NCBI GenBank assembly: GCA_947500845.1
Contig: CANMTP010000001.1
Coordinates: 1 to 64,000, forward strand
DNA: 64,000 nt
Source of the DNA: an uncultured Aquimarina sp.
GTDB lineage: Bacteria > Bacteroidota > Bacteroidia > Flavobacteriales > Flavobacteriaceae
Direction: 5' to 3'
Shown here: in pieces, positions 34,996-44,938 of the stretch
Numbering within the stretch: position 1 is the first letter of the stretch
How the letters are laid out: every line of letters starts with the position of its first letter
Translations under genes and position numbers: made by a program
The notes under the pieces: model-generated
Told to the model about the DNA's origin: nothing
What the model saw: the letters and a program-made list of their open reading frames with translations, nothing else
Databases searched by the model: none

Positions 34996-37203
34996 TTATT
35001 TGAAAGCTGATAAAAGTTGATAAACTTGATCAATATCATCTACATAGTATTGTGCTACAGTATTCTTTATTCCAACTTTTACCGTATGAGCCTCTCTTGG
35101 TAATTCTTTAAACATATGCTCATCTGTCCAGTCATCTCCAATGGCAAAGATAAAATCATAAGTGGTATCTAATAGCATTTTTGACGCAGATTTTCCTTTG
35201 CTTACTCCACTCACTTTGATTTCTAAGACTTTATCTCCTTCCAAAATTTCAAGATTATGATTGGCAATTAATTGTTGGATGGTGGTTTTTAATTCAGTCG
35301 ACCTTTTCTTTCCCAAATCGGGATCTACATTTCTAAAATGCCAGGCTAACGAATATCTTTTTTCTTCTACAAGGGAGCCAGGAGTACGATCGGTGAAAGA
35401 TTCGAGAATAGGACAGATAGATTCAAACCATTTGTTATCTACTCTTTCCATGAGTTCCCAATCTTTACCATTTTCTTTTAACCAAGCTCCATGTTCGGTT
35501 ATTAGTGTATAATCCTTATGACCAAACCATTTTTGAATGGTATCGCGATCTCTTCCTGTGATGATAATCACTTTGGTGTCAGGTTGTTGGTGTAATGTAT
35601 CTAAAGTGTCAAAGACTCTTTGCGTTGGCTTTGCATTTTCTGGTAATTTTTCAAAAGGCACCATAGTCCCATCATAATCAAGAAATAATATTCTCTTTGA
35701 AGATGCTTTATATTTGTTAGCAATTTCTTTTCGTAGAGTACCATTAATTTTCTTCAAAATATACTTTTTGGTATCATTTTTAGTTGCTTCCAAAGCTTCA
35801 AAAAAATCGCTGGCCCATTTTTCAACATTATACCTTTTTAGACGTTTTTGTAGAGCATTATTACGTTTAATTTGTTCTTCTTCTGGCATTTCCAAAGCAA
35901 ATTTCAGCGTATCTGCAATTTCTTCAAAGTTATTCGGATTAATAATAAGTGCTTCTCCCATTTCGTTTGAAGCTCCAGTCATTTCACTCAGTATTAAAAC
36001 TCCCTTTTTATCAACTCTCGAAGCGATATATTCTTTAGCCACCAGATTCATTCCATCTCGAATAGGTGTTAAAAGGGCGACTTCGCTCGATGTATATAGA
36101 TCGATAAGATTTTCAAAGGGCATAGAACGATAAAAATACCAAATTGGAGTCCAGCTTACCTCGGCAAATTTTCCGTTGATTCGGCCTACCAATTGATCGA
36201 TTTCATTTTTTAGTTTTTGATATTGAGGTACATTAGCCCGAGAAGGAACGGCGAGCATTACTAGCCTAGCTTTTCCTTTAAACTGCGGGTATTTATCTAA
36301 AAAATATTCAAAGGCTCTTAGGCGATTGGCAATCCCTTTGGTATAATCAAGCCGATCTATAGAAAGGATTAGTTTCGCTTGATTGCTGCCTTCTTTGAGA
36401 TGTTTGTTTATTTCCTGTTGTATTTCGGTTTGCTCTTTATTCGATTTCTGATCGTGAGTTTTTGCGGCATTATGAAATTTATCATAATCAATACCCATCG
36501 GGAAGGAGTCCACCTTCACCATTCGGTTATCTAAATGAATATTATTAAAATTTATCTCATGTCCAAGAATCCTCTGTACTGCGCTCAAAAAATGCCTTTC
36601 ATAGTCATACGTGTGAAAACCAATTAAATCGGCTCCTAACATCCCTTTTAACAAATCTTCTCTACAGGGAATAGTTCTAAAAACTTCGTAAGAAGGGAAG
36701 GGGATATGTAAAAAGAATCCAATAGATGTATCAGGTTTTTTCTTGCGTATTAAATTGGGTAAGAGTAATAGTTGATAATCATGTACCCAAACGGTATCTC
36801 CATCTTCTATATGCTGTAACACAACGTCGGCAAATTTTTGGTTTACCGTTTTGTAGGTTTCCCAGGTACTTTTTTCAAACTCTGTGTATTCCATAAAATA
36901 ATGAAATAACGGCCAGAGCGTATTATTACTAAAACCGTAATAAAAACCTTCAATATCGTCTTCGGTTAGCGGTACTCCAACACACTGATGCTTTTTTAAT
37001 GCTGCATTTACTTGAGTTTTTAAATCTAGATTAAATTCTTCTTCTGTGAGTCCACTCCAACCAATCCATAAACTGTCGCTCTGCGAGTGTACCGATTTCA
37101 TACCCGTTGCCAATCCTCCAACACTTGGTACTGTTTCGATAGTATTATCATGGATTTTTAATTGTAAGGGTAGTCTATTTGAGATTATGATAGTTTTACT
37201 CAT
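34996..37203 (-). CDS. otsAB: Bifunctional trehalose-6-phosphate synthase/phosphatase
   Basis: This is a 735-residue fusion. Residues about 1-465 are the GT20 trehalose-6-phosphate synthase, with the N-terminal SNRLP (8-12), the loop SVGGLATGM (27-35), VHDYQL (140-145), and the C-terminal RDGMNLVAKEY (382-392) that contacts UDP-glucose. Residues about 500-735 are the HAD-type phosphatase, with the nucleophile motif DYDGT at 509-513 and the later GDDWTDEHMF. The enzyme makes trehalose in the cytoplasm, mainly as an osmoprotectant. Fused two-domain forms are usual in Flavobacteriia. It is divergent from the GH15 gene. Confidence 0.95.
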   Translation of the reverse strand: MSKTIIISNRLPLQLKIHDNTIETVPSVGGLATGMKSVHSQSDSLWIGWSGLTEEEFNLDLKTQVNAALKKHQCVGVPLTEDDIEGFYYGFSNNTLWPLFHYFMEYTEFEKSTWETYKTVNQKFADVVLQHIEDGDTVWVHDYQLLLLPNLIRKKKPDTSIGFFLHIPFPSYEVFRTIPCREDLLKGMLGADLIGFHTYDYERHFLSAVQRILGHEINFNNIHLDNRMVKVDSFPMGIDYDKFHNAAKTHDQKSNKEQTEIQQEINKHLKEGSNQAKLILSIDRLDYTKGIANRLRAFEYFLDKYPQFKGKARLVMLAVPSRANVPQYQKLKNEIDQLVGRINGKFAEVSWTPIWYFYRSMPFENLIDLYTSSEVALLTPIRDGMNLVAKEYIASRVDKKGVLILSEMTGASNEMGEALIINPNNFEEIADTLKFALEMPEEEQIKRNNALQKRLKRYNVEKWASDFFEALEATKNDTKKYILKKINGTLRKEIANKYKASSKRILFLDYDGTMVPFEKLPENAKPTQRVFDTLDTLHQQPDTKVIIITGRDRDTIQKWFGHKDYTLITEHGAWLKENGKDWELMERVDNKWFESICPILESFTDRTPGSLVEEKRYSLAWHFRNVDPDLGKKRSTELKTTIQQLIANHNLEILEGDKVLEIKVSGVSKGKSASKMLLDTTYDFIFAIGDDWTDEHMFKELPREAHTVKVGIKNTVAQYYVDDIDQVYQLLSAFK

Positions 37204-37382
37204 AAAGTGGGTTAAAGTTGGTTGATTTTTTTCGAATTTTGTTAAATTTCGGAAAAAGAAGATTAAAAAACGGCTATTTAAAGGAAATTTATGAAATGGT
37301 GTGATGATACATTGTGATTAGACTAAAAATGAATTGTCATGCGATTTCCTTCTGACCTTAAAATGCATTAATAAATTAATGG

Positions 37383-39185
37383 ATGAATAATCTTGACTAT
37401 GGTATTATTGGGAACTGCCAAAGTGCAGCTCTAATTTCAAAATATGGTTCTCTAGACTGGTGTTGTCTGCCAAATTTCGATTCATATTCCGTTTTTGCAA
37501 AAATATTAGATGAAAATAAAGGGGGGAGCTTTGAAATAGAAGTAAGTGACGACTATGTTATTTCTCAGAAATATATCCATAAAACTAATATTCTGGTGAC
37601 AGAGTTTAGTAACGGAAAGGATATCTTTGAATGTATTGATTTTATGCCCAGGTATAAAAACGATGACGGTACATATTATGCACCATCTGATATTGTTCGA
37701 TACGTTAAATTAATTTCGGGTACGCCAAAATTTAAAATTAAATATGACCCCAAGTTGGAATATGCTATGGGGACAACTAATCATGAAATAAAGGAGGAGT
37801 ATATAAAAAGCGTTACCAACGAAGAAAAATATGATACGCTGTATCTATATTCTGATCTTGACCTTGTTTCTGTTCTGGCCGGGGAAGAAATTGTTTTACA
37901 GGACCACGCTTTTTTCTTAATTAGTTATCATGAAAAAATATTAAAACAATCTTTGGAGCGGTGTTATTTGAAACTACAGCGCACAAGGGTATATTGGCTA
38001 AACTGGAGCGAGAATACCACTTCATACAAAATATATAATGATCAAATCCTGCGAAGTGCATTAGTATTGAAGCTTCTAAGTTATGATAAGTCAGGAGCTG
38101 TACTGGCCGCAGCAACTACATCGCTTCCTGAAACCATAGGAGAGGTGCGTAATTGGGATTATCGTTTTTGTTGGATCCGTGATGCATCCATGGTAATTAA
38201 AGTAATTTCTAATCTTGGGCACAAAAGATTAGCACAACGTTTTCTTCAATTCATTATTGATATCATTCCCGATAAAGATGAGAAAATTCAGATTATGTAT
38301 GGGATTAATGGTGAGAAAAGATTAACTGAAAAGACTCTGGACCATCTTGAAGGGTACAAAAAATCAAGTCCAGTAAGAATTGGTAATGCCGCCTATCACC
38401 AGAAGCAAAATGATATATACGGAATTTTGATGGATGTTATCTATCAACAATTTATGAAATTTGACTGTAATTTGGATAATAGTGAAGGACTATGGACAAT
38501 CTGTAAAAGTATTGTGCATATTGTAAATGTTAATTGGGAAAAACCTGATAAAGGAATTTGGGAATTCAGGACCGAAGAAAGACATTTTACCTTCTCAAAA
38601 TTATTATGCTGGGTAGCTGTAGATAGAGCCATAAAAATTGGTAAATTGATCAATAAAACCAATAAAAATGAAAGATGGATGTTATTAAGAGATCGTATAC
38701 ATAACGACATCTATCAAAACGCCTGGAACGAAGAAAAGCAGGCATATACCCAATCTTATGGCTCACCTGATCTGGATGCTTCAACATTATTGATGGAGCC
38801 CTATGGATTTATTGAGGCAACAGATCCACGTTTTGTGAGTACGGTTATGGCGACAGAAAAAGAGCTCTGTAATGATGGCCTCATGTACCGATACAAAAAT
38901 AAAGATGATTTTGGATTGCCATCTTCATCCTTTACCATTTGTAGTTTTTGGTTTATTAATAGCTTGTACAAAATAGGAGAACAGGAGAAGGCCAAGAAAC
39001 TATTTGATCAATTATTAGGTTATAGCAATCATTTGGGACTTTTTAGCGAGGACATCGATTTTAAAACCAAAAGATTACTGGGTAATTTCCCCCAGGCATA
39101 TTCTCACTTAGCATTAATTGAGACTGCTGCTAATTTTTCAGGAGGTGTAACTAAAGAGGAGAAACTCATGGAAACTATACATTAA
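37383..39185 (+). CDS. Glycoside hydrolase family 15 protein
   Basis: This is a 600-residue GH15 protein (glucoamylase/trehalase-like). An N-terminal beta-sandwich (about residues 1-215) precedes the alpha-barrel domain. Landmarks are WDYRFCWIRD (258-267), PVRIGNAAYHQKQNDIYG (330-347), GIWEFR with the likely acid Glu394, and LFSEDID...GNFPQAYSH with the likely base Glu556 and 567-575. It hydrolyses terminal alpha-glucosidic bonds. Lying next to a trehalose synthase, it may be a trehalase or a glucan-trimming enzyme. No signal peptide is visible, so it is cytoplasmic. The ATG at 37383 is preferred. Confidence 0.9.
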   Translation: MNNLDYGIIGNCQSAALISKYGSLDWCCLPNFDSYSVFAKILDENKGGSFEIEVSDDYVISQKYIHKTNILVTEFSNGKDIFECIDFMPRYKNDDGTYYAPSDIVRYVKLISGTPKFKIKYDPKLEYAMGTTNHEIKEEYIKSVTNEEKYDTLYLYSDLDLVSVLAGEEIVLQDHAFFLISYHEKILKQSLERCYLKLQRTRVYWLNWSENTTSYKIYNDQILRSALVLKLLSYDKSGAVLAAATTSLPETIGEVRNWDYRFCWIRDASMVIKVISNLGHKRLAQRFLQFIIDIIPDKDEKIQIMYGINGEKRLTEKTLDHLEGYKKSSPVRIGNAAYHQKQNDIYGILMDVIYQQFMKFDCNLDNSEGLWTICKSIVHIVNVNWEKPDKGIWEFRTEERHFTFSKLLCWVAVDRAIKIGKLINKTNKNERWMLLRDRIHNDIYQNAWNEEKQAYTQSYGSPDLDASTLLMEPYGFIEATDPRFVSTVMATEKELCNDGLMYRYKNKDDFGLPSSSFTICSFWFINSLYKIGEQEKAKKLFDQLLGYSNHLGLFSEDIDFKTKRLLGNFPQAYSHLALIETAANFSGGVTKEEKLMETIH

Positions 39186-39233
39186 TCTGGATATAAATCA
39201 TATAAAGTTTCTGAGGTAGTCTGGGTGTAAAGC

Positions 39234-40049
39234 TTATTCTTTTAGCACAATGGTGCCAAAAACATCGGCATTGATCCAACCCAAGTTTTTTTCTTCACCA
39301 GGAATAAAAACAGAACCAATAAAGTTTTCCCGCTCTTTACTACCATCATTATCGTTATATGCCAGTGCAAAACCAAGTTTCTGATCTTTTTTAAGTATAA
39401 TTGGATCGTTTATTTTGCCTTCTTCATAAGTGTCATCATAAACAATGATCTCAAATTCCCATAAAGACACGTCGTCATTAGTAACTCTTTTTGTAGTTAC
39501 ATGGTTGTTGTATAATAATGGTTTTTTATCAGTACCCAGATCGACTACGTTTCCATCTAAAGCGACATGATATGCAAAAGCATTATTTGAATATTGATGA
39601 TCCCCACCAGAATTGTCTGCATCGATAAAAATTTCAACACAATCATCATCCCACCATAATTTCAAAGGATCTTTATGCTGATCGAATAGTAGGTTGTCTT
39701 TAATTTCTACCAAAATATAGAGAGCTTCGGGAGTCCAGACTAATTTATAGCGCCCAAAAAAGTCATCAAAAGTATAAGGATCTCCTATCCATCTTTGATC
39801 TAGACCATACCAAAGAGTCCCTTTCCAGGCAGGATCATCCATCTTTCCGTCTAGCTTAGGCACAATAACAGCTTTTTCTACTTCTCTAATCTGATGATCT
39901 TTTTTGATGTTAGATTGAAAAGCATCTATAGGGGCTATACTAGAACTTTGTGAGATATTATAAATGACTTTCTTTTTGCAGGATATTGCAAATAATAAAG
40001 CGATACTAGACAGAATAGCTATTCGGTTCATAGGTAGAGTTTGATGCAT
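39234..40049 (-). CDS. CBM9-like sugar-binding lipoprotein
   Basis: The best start is the internal ATG 40031 (MNRIAILSSIALLFAIS-Cys), giving a lipoprotein of about 265 residues. The body follows the CBM9/family 9-like carbohydrate-binding pattern: LDGKMDDPAWKGT, then DDFFGRYKLVWTPEALYILV and WWDDDCVEIFIDADNSGGDHQ. Such modules bind the reducing end of sugars. It lies downstream of the amylase gene on the same strand but after a terminator, so it is probably read separately as well. Role likely surface glycan binding. Confidence 0.8.
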   Translation of the reverse strand: MHQTLPMNRIAILSSIALLFAISCKKKVIYNISQSSSIAPIDAFQSNIKKDHQIREVEKAVIVPKLDGKMDDPAWKGTLWYGLDQRWIGDPYTFDDFFGRYKLVWTPEALYILVEIKDNLLFDQHKDPLKLWWDDDCVEIFIDADNSGGDHQYSNNAFAYHVALDGNVVDLGTDKKPLLYNNHVTTKRVTNDDVSLWEFEIIVYDDTYEEGKINDPIILKKDQKLGFALAYNDNDGSKERENFIGSVFIPGEEKNLGWINADVFGTIVLKE

Positions 40050-40080
40050 GATTTAGTATAAATGTAAGAAACAAAATTTA

Positions 40081-40120
40081 AAAAGCGGTTGCTACTAATG
40101 TATAAGTAACAACCGCTTTT
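40081..40120 (-). terminator. Rho-independent terminator of the alpha-amylase gene
   Basis: AAAAGCGGTTGCTAC and AGTAACAACCGCTTTT form a long, slightly interrupted stem with A/T tracts on both sides. It stands just beyond the 3' end of the amylase gene. Confidence 0.75.
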
Positions 40121-40169
40121 GATTCTAACAGTAAAATTACTGAAAGTAAAAAACAAGAGGGCAAAAAAA

Positions 40170-42449
40170 TTATTGTTTGATCACTTTTAGTTGGTTAATA
40201 GTATTTCCATTAAGGCGTATAGTATAAAAATATATTCCTGGCTTTTTTAAACTCATATTTCCAACGTCAATGGTTTGATTTCCTGAAGACACGTTTTTAC
40301 TGTAAATGGTTTTGGTTTTTCCAATAATATCAGAAACAGTTACTTGCAATACTCCTTTTTCCATTGTAGCAACATATAATTTACTTTGATTAGAAATAGG
40401 ATTTGGAGAAATTATTGCTGAGCTTTTGTGTAAAACAAGTTTCTTTTGATTATCAATACTTTCTAAGATACTTCTTGAAGGACATCCCGTTGTACAATCA
40501 TTAGACCAGGCTCCCGTTCTTTTACCACCAGTACTACCTGTTACACTAAACCATCCATTAGTGCCTCTGGTAAGATCTACGGTTTGTTGATTTCCTCCAT
40601 TATTGAAAACTACACCAACGTTATTTACAGATACCTCACTTGGTAAGGTAAAGATATTTCTACACCACGAAGTACCGCTAACATTAGCCATAGACTGGCC
40701 GGGCCATCCGGGAGTTCCAGAGAGCGTTTGGTTGGTGGCTTTATTGTATAAATAAACATTGGTAGTATTACCCCAGCCACCACCTGGTTTTCTAAAGTTA
40801 AGAGTAACTTGATTAGAATTTGAAGATCCACTACATGCTGTTGGGCACGTATCAGACCATGTTCCATTGGTATACCATCCTGTGGTGCTTCGCGATAAAT
40901 CATTGGTTTGATTACTTCCATCATTAAAAATGACTCTAATATTATTTGCTGAAGTTCCTGCTTGTGGAGTTATTGTAAAAGAGTACCAATCGGTGCCAGA
41001 AATGTTTGTCATTTGCTGTCCTGGCCATCCTGATGTTCCGGGTAAGGTTACATTCGCCGAAGCATCAAAGAAATATGCATTTATGTTGTTTCCCCATCCG
41101 TTCGGTTTTTTATAGTTTACCGTAAAAGGAGCGACAGTTTCTCCATCTGGATTGCTTCCGCCCTGAGTCCATACTGCATAATCACTACCTGAAGTCTGCA
41201 ATACCCATCCGTTTCCATTAGGGGACCAATTAGCACTACCTAATTTCATTGCAATTGTTCCACTTCTACCATTTATATACGCTGCATATAGATCATTTCT
41301 TGCTTCAGCAATATTTATTGTAGAACCTGCATAGACTCTAACACTTTTTCTTACCGCAATAAGATCTTTGATTGCGTTACGAACTCCTGATCCACCATCA
41401 AAAAAATGTGTCCAGAACACGGCAGGGTTACCAGGGTGTGTTAAGATATATGCATACCCTTTTCTTAAGTTGGTTTCACCTCCCGGAAAAACATAGTTTG
41501 ATCCACAACATTGTTGTGCAAATCCAGTATCATGATTATCTAAAAATGTAACAGATTTAGTAGGATTTATACCAATCATGCCAGATGGTCTACCCTGCCC
41601 GTCTCTTAAATAGGAAAGATTATTATCTCTAATGGCATTTTGCAAACTAACTTTAGTGTTAAAATCAAATGCAGAAGAAGATTGTTGCGCAAAATTAACG
41701 AAGTTGTTGGTCTGTACTCTACTGCTTTCCAACAATTCTCCAACCGCAAAATACGGATTGGTAGCATCGTTATACTCTTTATTATAAATAGGATCATAGC
41801 CATGAACAAAATCATATCTCCAACCATCAAAGCCAATATCATTTTTCAAGAAATTCATCCATTTAATAATTTCTGCTCTTACAGCCGGATTTTTATGATC
41901 TAAATCTCTGGCGGCTGCAAAAGTACCGTTAGAGCCGTCGGATTTTAAGGCGGTTCCGGGTACATAATCTCCATTAATACTAAATTCTACAGGACCAGGG
42001 ACAAAATTTCTTCCTTCATCATCTGCGGTGATGTAAAAAGTTGGCCAGGCGGGATTAGTGAATGTTACGGCATCATTGGTACCAACACGATGATTAATGA
42101 CAATATCACTTAATACTTTTATATCCACAGCATGATATTGATTGATAAGGTTTCTAAGTTGAGCTTCTGTACCATAAGCACTATTAAAATTATATAATTC
42201 TCTGGGCAAATATCCTTGGGGAGCGGCAGAATTACTTGGAGGTGGCATCCAAATCATATCGATACCGGCATCTTTAATAAGGTTTATATTTTGTGATACA
42301 ACATCATACCATGTTTGACCTGTGGGTTGATTTTGTACATTCCAGTCGAAAGCCTGAAAAAGTACATCTTCATCTTGTGCCTTACTATTAATACAAAAGA
42401 TTAGCATTAGCAATGCTACTAAAACTGGTTTTAAGTTTTTTCGTTTCAT
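40170..42449 (-). CDS. Secreted GH13 alpha-amylase with two starch-binding modules and a T9SS tail
   Basis: This is a 759-residue protein. Signal peptide about residues 1-24; GH13 barrel with nucleophile Asp213 (GWRYDF), acid/base Glu238 (AVGELLES) and transition-state Asp307 (FLDNHDTG); two tandem CBM26-like starch-binding modules at about 444-540 and 548-660, each with W-x-N and TSGWPGQQM- or TPGWPGQSM-type signatures; and a type IX sorting domain at about 680-759 (ISPNPISNQ... GIYFYTI). It should be secreted by the T9SS and degrade starch or glycogen outside the cell. It stands with the trehalose and GH15 genes. Confidence 0.93.
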   Translation of the reverse strand: MKRKNLKPVLVALLMLIFCINSKAQDEDVLFQAFDWNVQNQPTGQTWYDVVSQNINLIKDAGIDMIWMPPPSNSAAPQGYLPRELYNFNSAYGTEAQLRNLINQYHAVDIKVLSDIVINHRVGTNDAVTFTNPAWPTFYITADDEGRNFVPGPVEFSINGDYVPGTALKSDGSNGTFAAARDLDHKNPAVRAEIIKWMNFLKNDIGFDGWRYDFVHGYDPIYNKEYNDATNPYFAVGELLESSRVQTNNFVNFAQQSSSAFDFNTKVSLQNAIRDNNLSYLRDGQGRPSGMIGINPTKSVTFLDNHDTGFAQQCCGSNYVFPGGETNLRKGYAYILTHPGNPAVFWTHFFDGGSGVRNAIKDLIAVRKSVRVYAGSTINIAEARNDLYAAYINGRSGTIAMKLGSANWSPNGNGWVLQTSGSDYAVWTQGGSNPDGETVAPFTVNYKKPNGWGNNINAYFFDASANVTLPGTSGWPGQQMTNISGTDWYSFTITPQAGTSANNIRVIFNDGSNQTNDLSRSTTGWYTNGTWSDTCPTACSGSSNSNQVTLNFRKPGGGWGNTTNVYLYNKATNQTLSGTPGWPGQSMANVSGTSWCRNIFTLPSEVSVNNVGVVFNNGGNQQTVDLTRGTNGWFSVTGSTGGKRTGAWSNDCTTGCPSRSILESIDNQKKLVLHKSSAIISPNPISNQSKLYVATMEKGVLQVTVSDIIGKTKTIYSKNVSSGNQTIDVGNMSLKKPGIYFYTIRLNGNTINQLKVIKQ

Positions 42450-43090
42450 TTGTGCGATTTTTTTTAAGTTTAGATCAATTAAGATCCAGGTTTTATAATG
42501 AGTTTGTGTTTAATGTGAAGCTACCTTCACAAATTGGTAATCAATAAACTAAGTGTGTGAATTACATAAAATGATTGATGTTAAGGCTACGAAGAGGTAT
42601 AACCTCTTCATTAACAATACAGTTATATGCTGCAGGATTTGATAAAAGTAAAAGTTCTAAATGTTTGTTGCATGCTACTATTAATGAATACGGGCATCAG
42701 AGTAAAGTTTCCTCATAGATAAATCAAAAAATGAATATTACTGTTAAACAAACGTGGCTCAGACATACTCACAATTTTAGTTGGAGGAGAAGATGATTTC
42801 ATAATTAGCAAAATTTTAATTAGTAAAGTGTTTTTTGTGTTATATTTTCACTAAGTTATTACGAAATAGTCAATATTGTAAGCGTTATTATGTACTACAA
42901 CGTTTTCGTGTTGATAAATAAATAATTTTTTAAAGAAAAGACAGTATTCTAAACGATGTATTAAAGTATTCCGTTTTTAAGACGAATAAATTCATAAAAA
43001 AACCGCTTTACCCAATGAAAAGCGGTTTTTTAAATCAAAATTAAACAACTCCCTAGTTTAGTGCCATAGGGAGGGCAATATTAGAACCGA
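42450..43090. other. Long intergenic region upstream of the amylase gene
   Basis: About 640 bases without a gene. It must hold the amylase promoter on the minus strand and, at 42996-43031, a terminator for the acyl-CoA dehydrogenase operon. No repeat or small ORF stands out in the rest. Confidence 0.5.
42996..43031 (-). terminator. Rho-independent terminator of the fatty-acid operon
   Basis: AAAAAACCGCTTT, loop ACCCAATG, AAAGCGGTTTTTT: a perfect 13-bp stem whose A-run becomes the U-tract on the minus strand. It ends the operon that begins with the MarR gene. Confidence 0.85.
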
Positions 43091-44902
43091 TTATCCTAGA
43101 AAATATCCATTTTCCTCAGCAATCTTATCAGCAATTTTAGTTCTTAATGCAACTACATTGGGTTGATTAGCATACTTTGTGAAACGTTTAAGTCCCATAA
43201 GCATCATTCTTTGCTCATCACCTTCGGCAAAAGAAACGATAGCTTCTTTTCCTTTTTTAATTGCGATATCAACAGCATTATAGAGATACAATTGAGACAT
43301 TGCTATTTGAGTCTCTTGAGCTGCTTCACCAAAACGTTTTACATTTTTCTCTGTTCGCAAAATTGCAGATTCAGCCATGTATATTTCAATTAAAATATCT
43401 GAGGCAGCCAAAAGCAACTGCTGGTGTTCTTCTAATTTAGGTCCAAATTTCTGGACTGCTGATCCTGCCACCATCAAGAATACTTTCTTAAGTTTAGCAA
43501 TAATTTCTTTCTCTTCAGAAAATAAAACTGAATAATCTGGAGTATCAAAAGATGGAATACCGGTAAGCTCATCGGCAACTTTCATGGCAGGCCCAAGAAG
43601 ATCTACATGGCCTTTCATAGCTTTCTTAACCAGCATTCCTACGGCTAGCATACGGTTAATTTCGTTCGTTCCTTCATAGATACGAGCAATTCTAGCATCT
43701 CTCCAAGCAGATTCCATAGGTGTATCTGCAGAGAATCCCATACCACCAAAAATTTGTATTCCTTCATCTGTAGTATTTTGGACATCTTCAGAAACTGCTA
43801 CTTTCAAGATAGAACATTCGATCGCATATTCTTCTACGCCTTTAAGTTCTGCTTCCTGATGAGAATTTCCTTCCGCTTGACGGATAGCTATTCTATCTTC
43901 TATATTCTTGGCAGCTCTATATGAAGCTGCTTCATCGGCATAGGTATTGGTTGCCATTTCGGCAATCTTAGACTTAATTGCTCCAAAATTGATGATTGGT
44001 GTTTTAAACTGAATACGTTCGTTGGCATACTTAATCGCTTCTCCGATCACTCTTCTTTGTGCATCTAAACAAGCAGCCGCTAGTTTTATACGACCAACGT
44101 TTAAGGCATTCATTGCGATTTTGAATCCGTTTCCTCTTTCCGATAACATATTCTCAACCGGTACTTTGGTGTCACTAAAAAATACCTGACGCGTAGAAGA
44201 GGAATGAATACCTAATTTCTTTTCTTCATCTCCTAAAGTTATACCATTTGAAGGATCATTTTCAACAATAAATCCAGTAATGTTTTTATCATCTTCAATA
44301 CGAGCAAAAACGATAAATAGATTACAGAATCCCGCATTCGAGATCCACATTTTTTGTCCAGAAATTAAATAATGTTTACCATCATCAGAAAGTACGGCTT
44401 TTGTCTTACCAGAATTTGCATCAGATCCGGCTCCTGGCTCAGTTAAACAATATGCTCCAAACCATTCTCCTGTAGCCAGTTTCGGGACATACTTTTTCTT
44501 CTGCTCTTCATTACCATATAACGTAATAGGCATTGTACCAATACCAGTATGTGCGCCAAAAGCAGTACTAAATGATCCTGTAGCTCCAGAGATATAGTCA
44601 CAAACCAACATCGTTGATACAAATCCCATCCCTAAACCATCATATTCTTCAGGAACAGCAACACCTAGAAGACCAAGTTCACCTGCCTTTTTCATACACT
44701 CTTCTGTAAAAGCATAGTCTTTCGATTCAAATCTTTCCCAGTGAGCCCATAATTCACGGTCAACAAATTCTTTTGTGCTATCGCGCATCATTTTTTGCTC
44801 CTCAGAAAAATCTTCCGGAGTAAATACATCTTCACAGTTCGTTTCTTTGACAAGGAATTGTCCTCCTCTAAGAATTTCTTTGTTTACAGTTTCTGTACTC
44901 AT
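43091..44902 (-). CDS. Acyl-CoA dehydrogenase
   Basis: This is a 603-residue flavoprotein of the acyl-CoA dehydrogenase family. Motifs include YCLTEPGAGSDANSGKT (about residues 151-167), the core LGIHSSSTRQVFFSDTKVP, and YEGTNEINRMLAVGM near 409-423. The last 170 residues are an extra C-terminal region seen in long members of the family. It oxidises acyl-CoA to trans-2-enoyl-CoA, passing electrons to ETF, the first step of beta-oxidation. It is the last gene of the operon, 36 bases after the thiolase. Confidence 0.92.
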   Translation of the reverse strand: MSTETVNKEILRGGQFLVKETNCEDVFTPEDFSEEQKMMRDSTKEFVDRELWAHWERFESKDYAFTEECMKKAGELGLLGVAVPEEYDGLGMGFVSTMLVCDYISGATGSFSTAFGAHTGIGTMPITLYGNEEQKKKYVPKLATGEWFGAYCLTEPGAGSDANSGKTKAVLSDDGKHYLISGQKMWISNAGFCNLFIVFARIEDDKNITGFIVENDPSNGITLGDEEKKLGIHSSSTRQVFFSDTKVPVENMLSERGNGFKIAMNALNVGRIKLAAACLDAQRRVIGEAIKYANERIQFKTPIINFGAIKSKIAEMATNTYADEAASYRAAKNIEDRIAIRQAEGNSHQEAELKGVEEYAIECSILKVAVSEDVQNTTDEGIQIFGGMGFSADTPMESAWRDARIARIYEGTNEINRMLAVGMLVKKAMKGHVDLLGPAMKVADELTGIPSFDTPDYSVLFSEEKEIIAKLKKVFLMVAGSAVQKFGPKLEEHQQLLLAASDILIEIYMAESAILRTEKNVKRFGEAAQETQIAMSQLYLYNAVDIAIKKGKEAIVSFAEGDEQRMMLMGLKRFTKYANQPNVVALRTKIADKIAEENGYFLG

Positions 44903-44938
44903 TTTATTAGTATTATTTTTCTTTTTATTATTCTTTTA

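Noticed and set aside
37383..39185. GH15 lacking the glutamate often seen after QxDxYG
   Set aside because: The likely acid (Glu394 in GIWEFR) and base (Glu556) are present, so the change at that other position does not imply loss of function.
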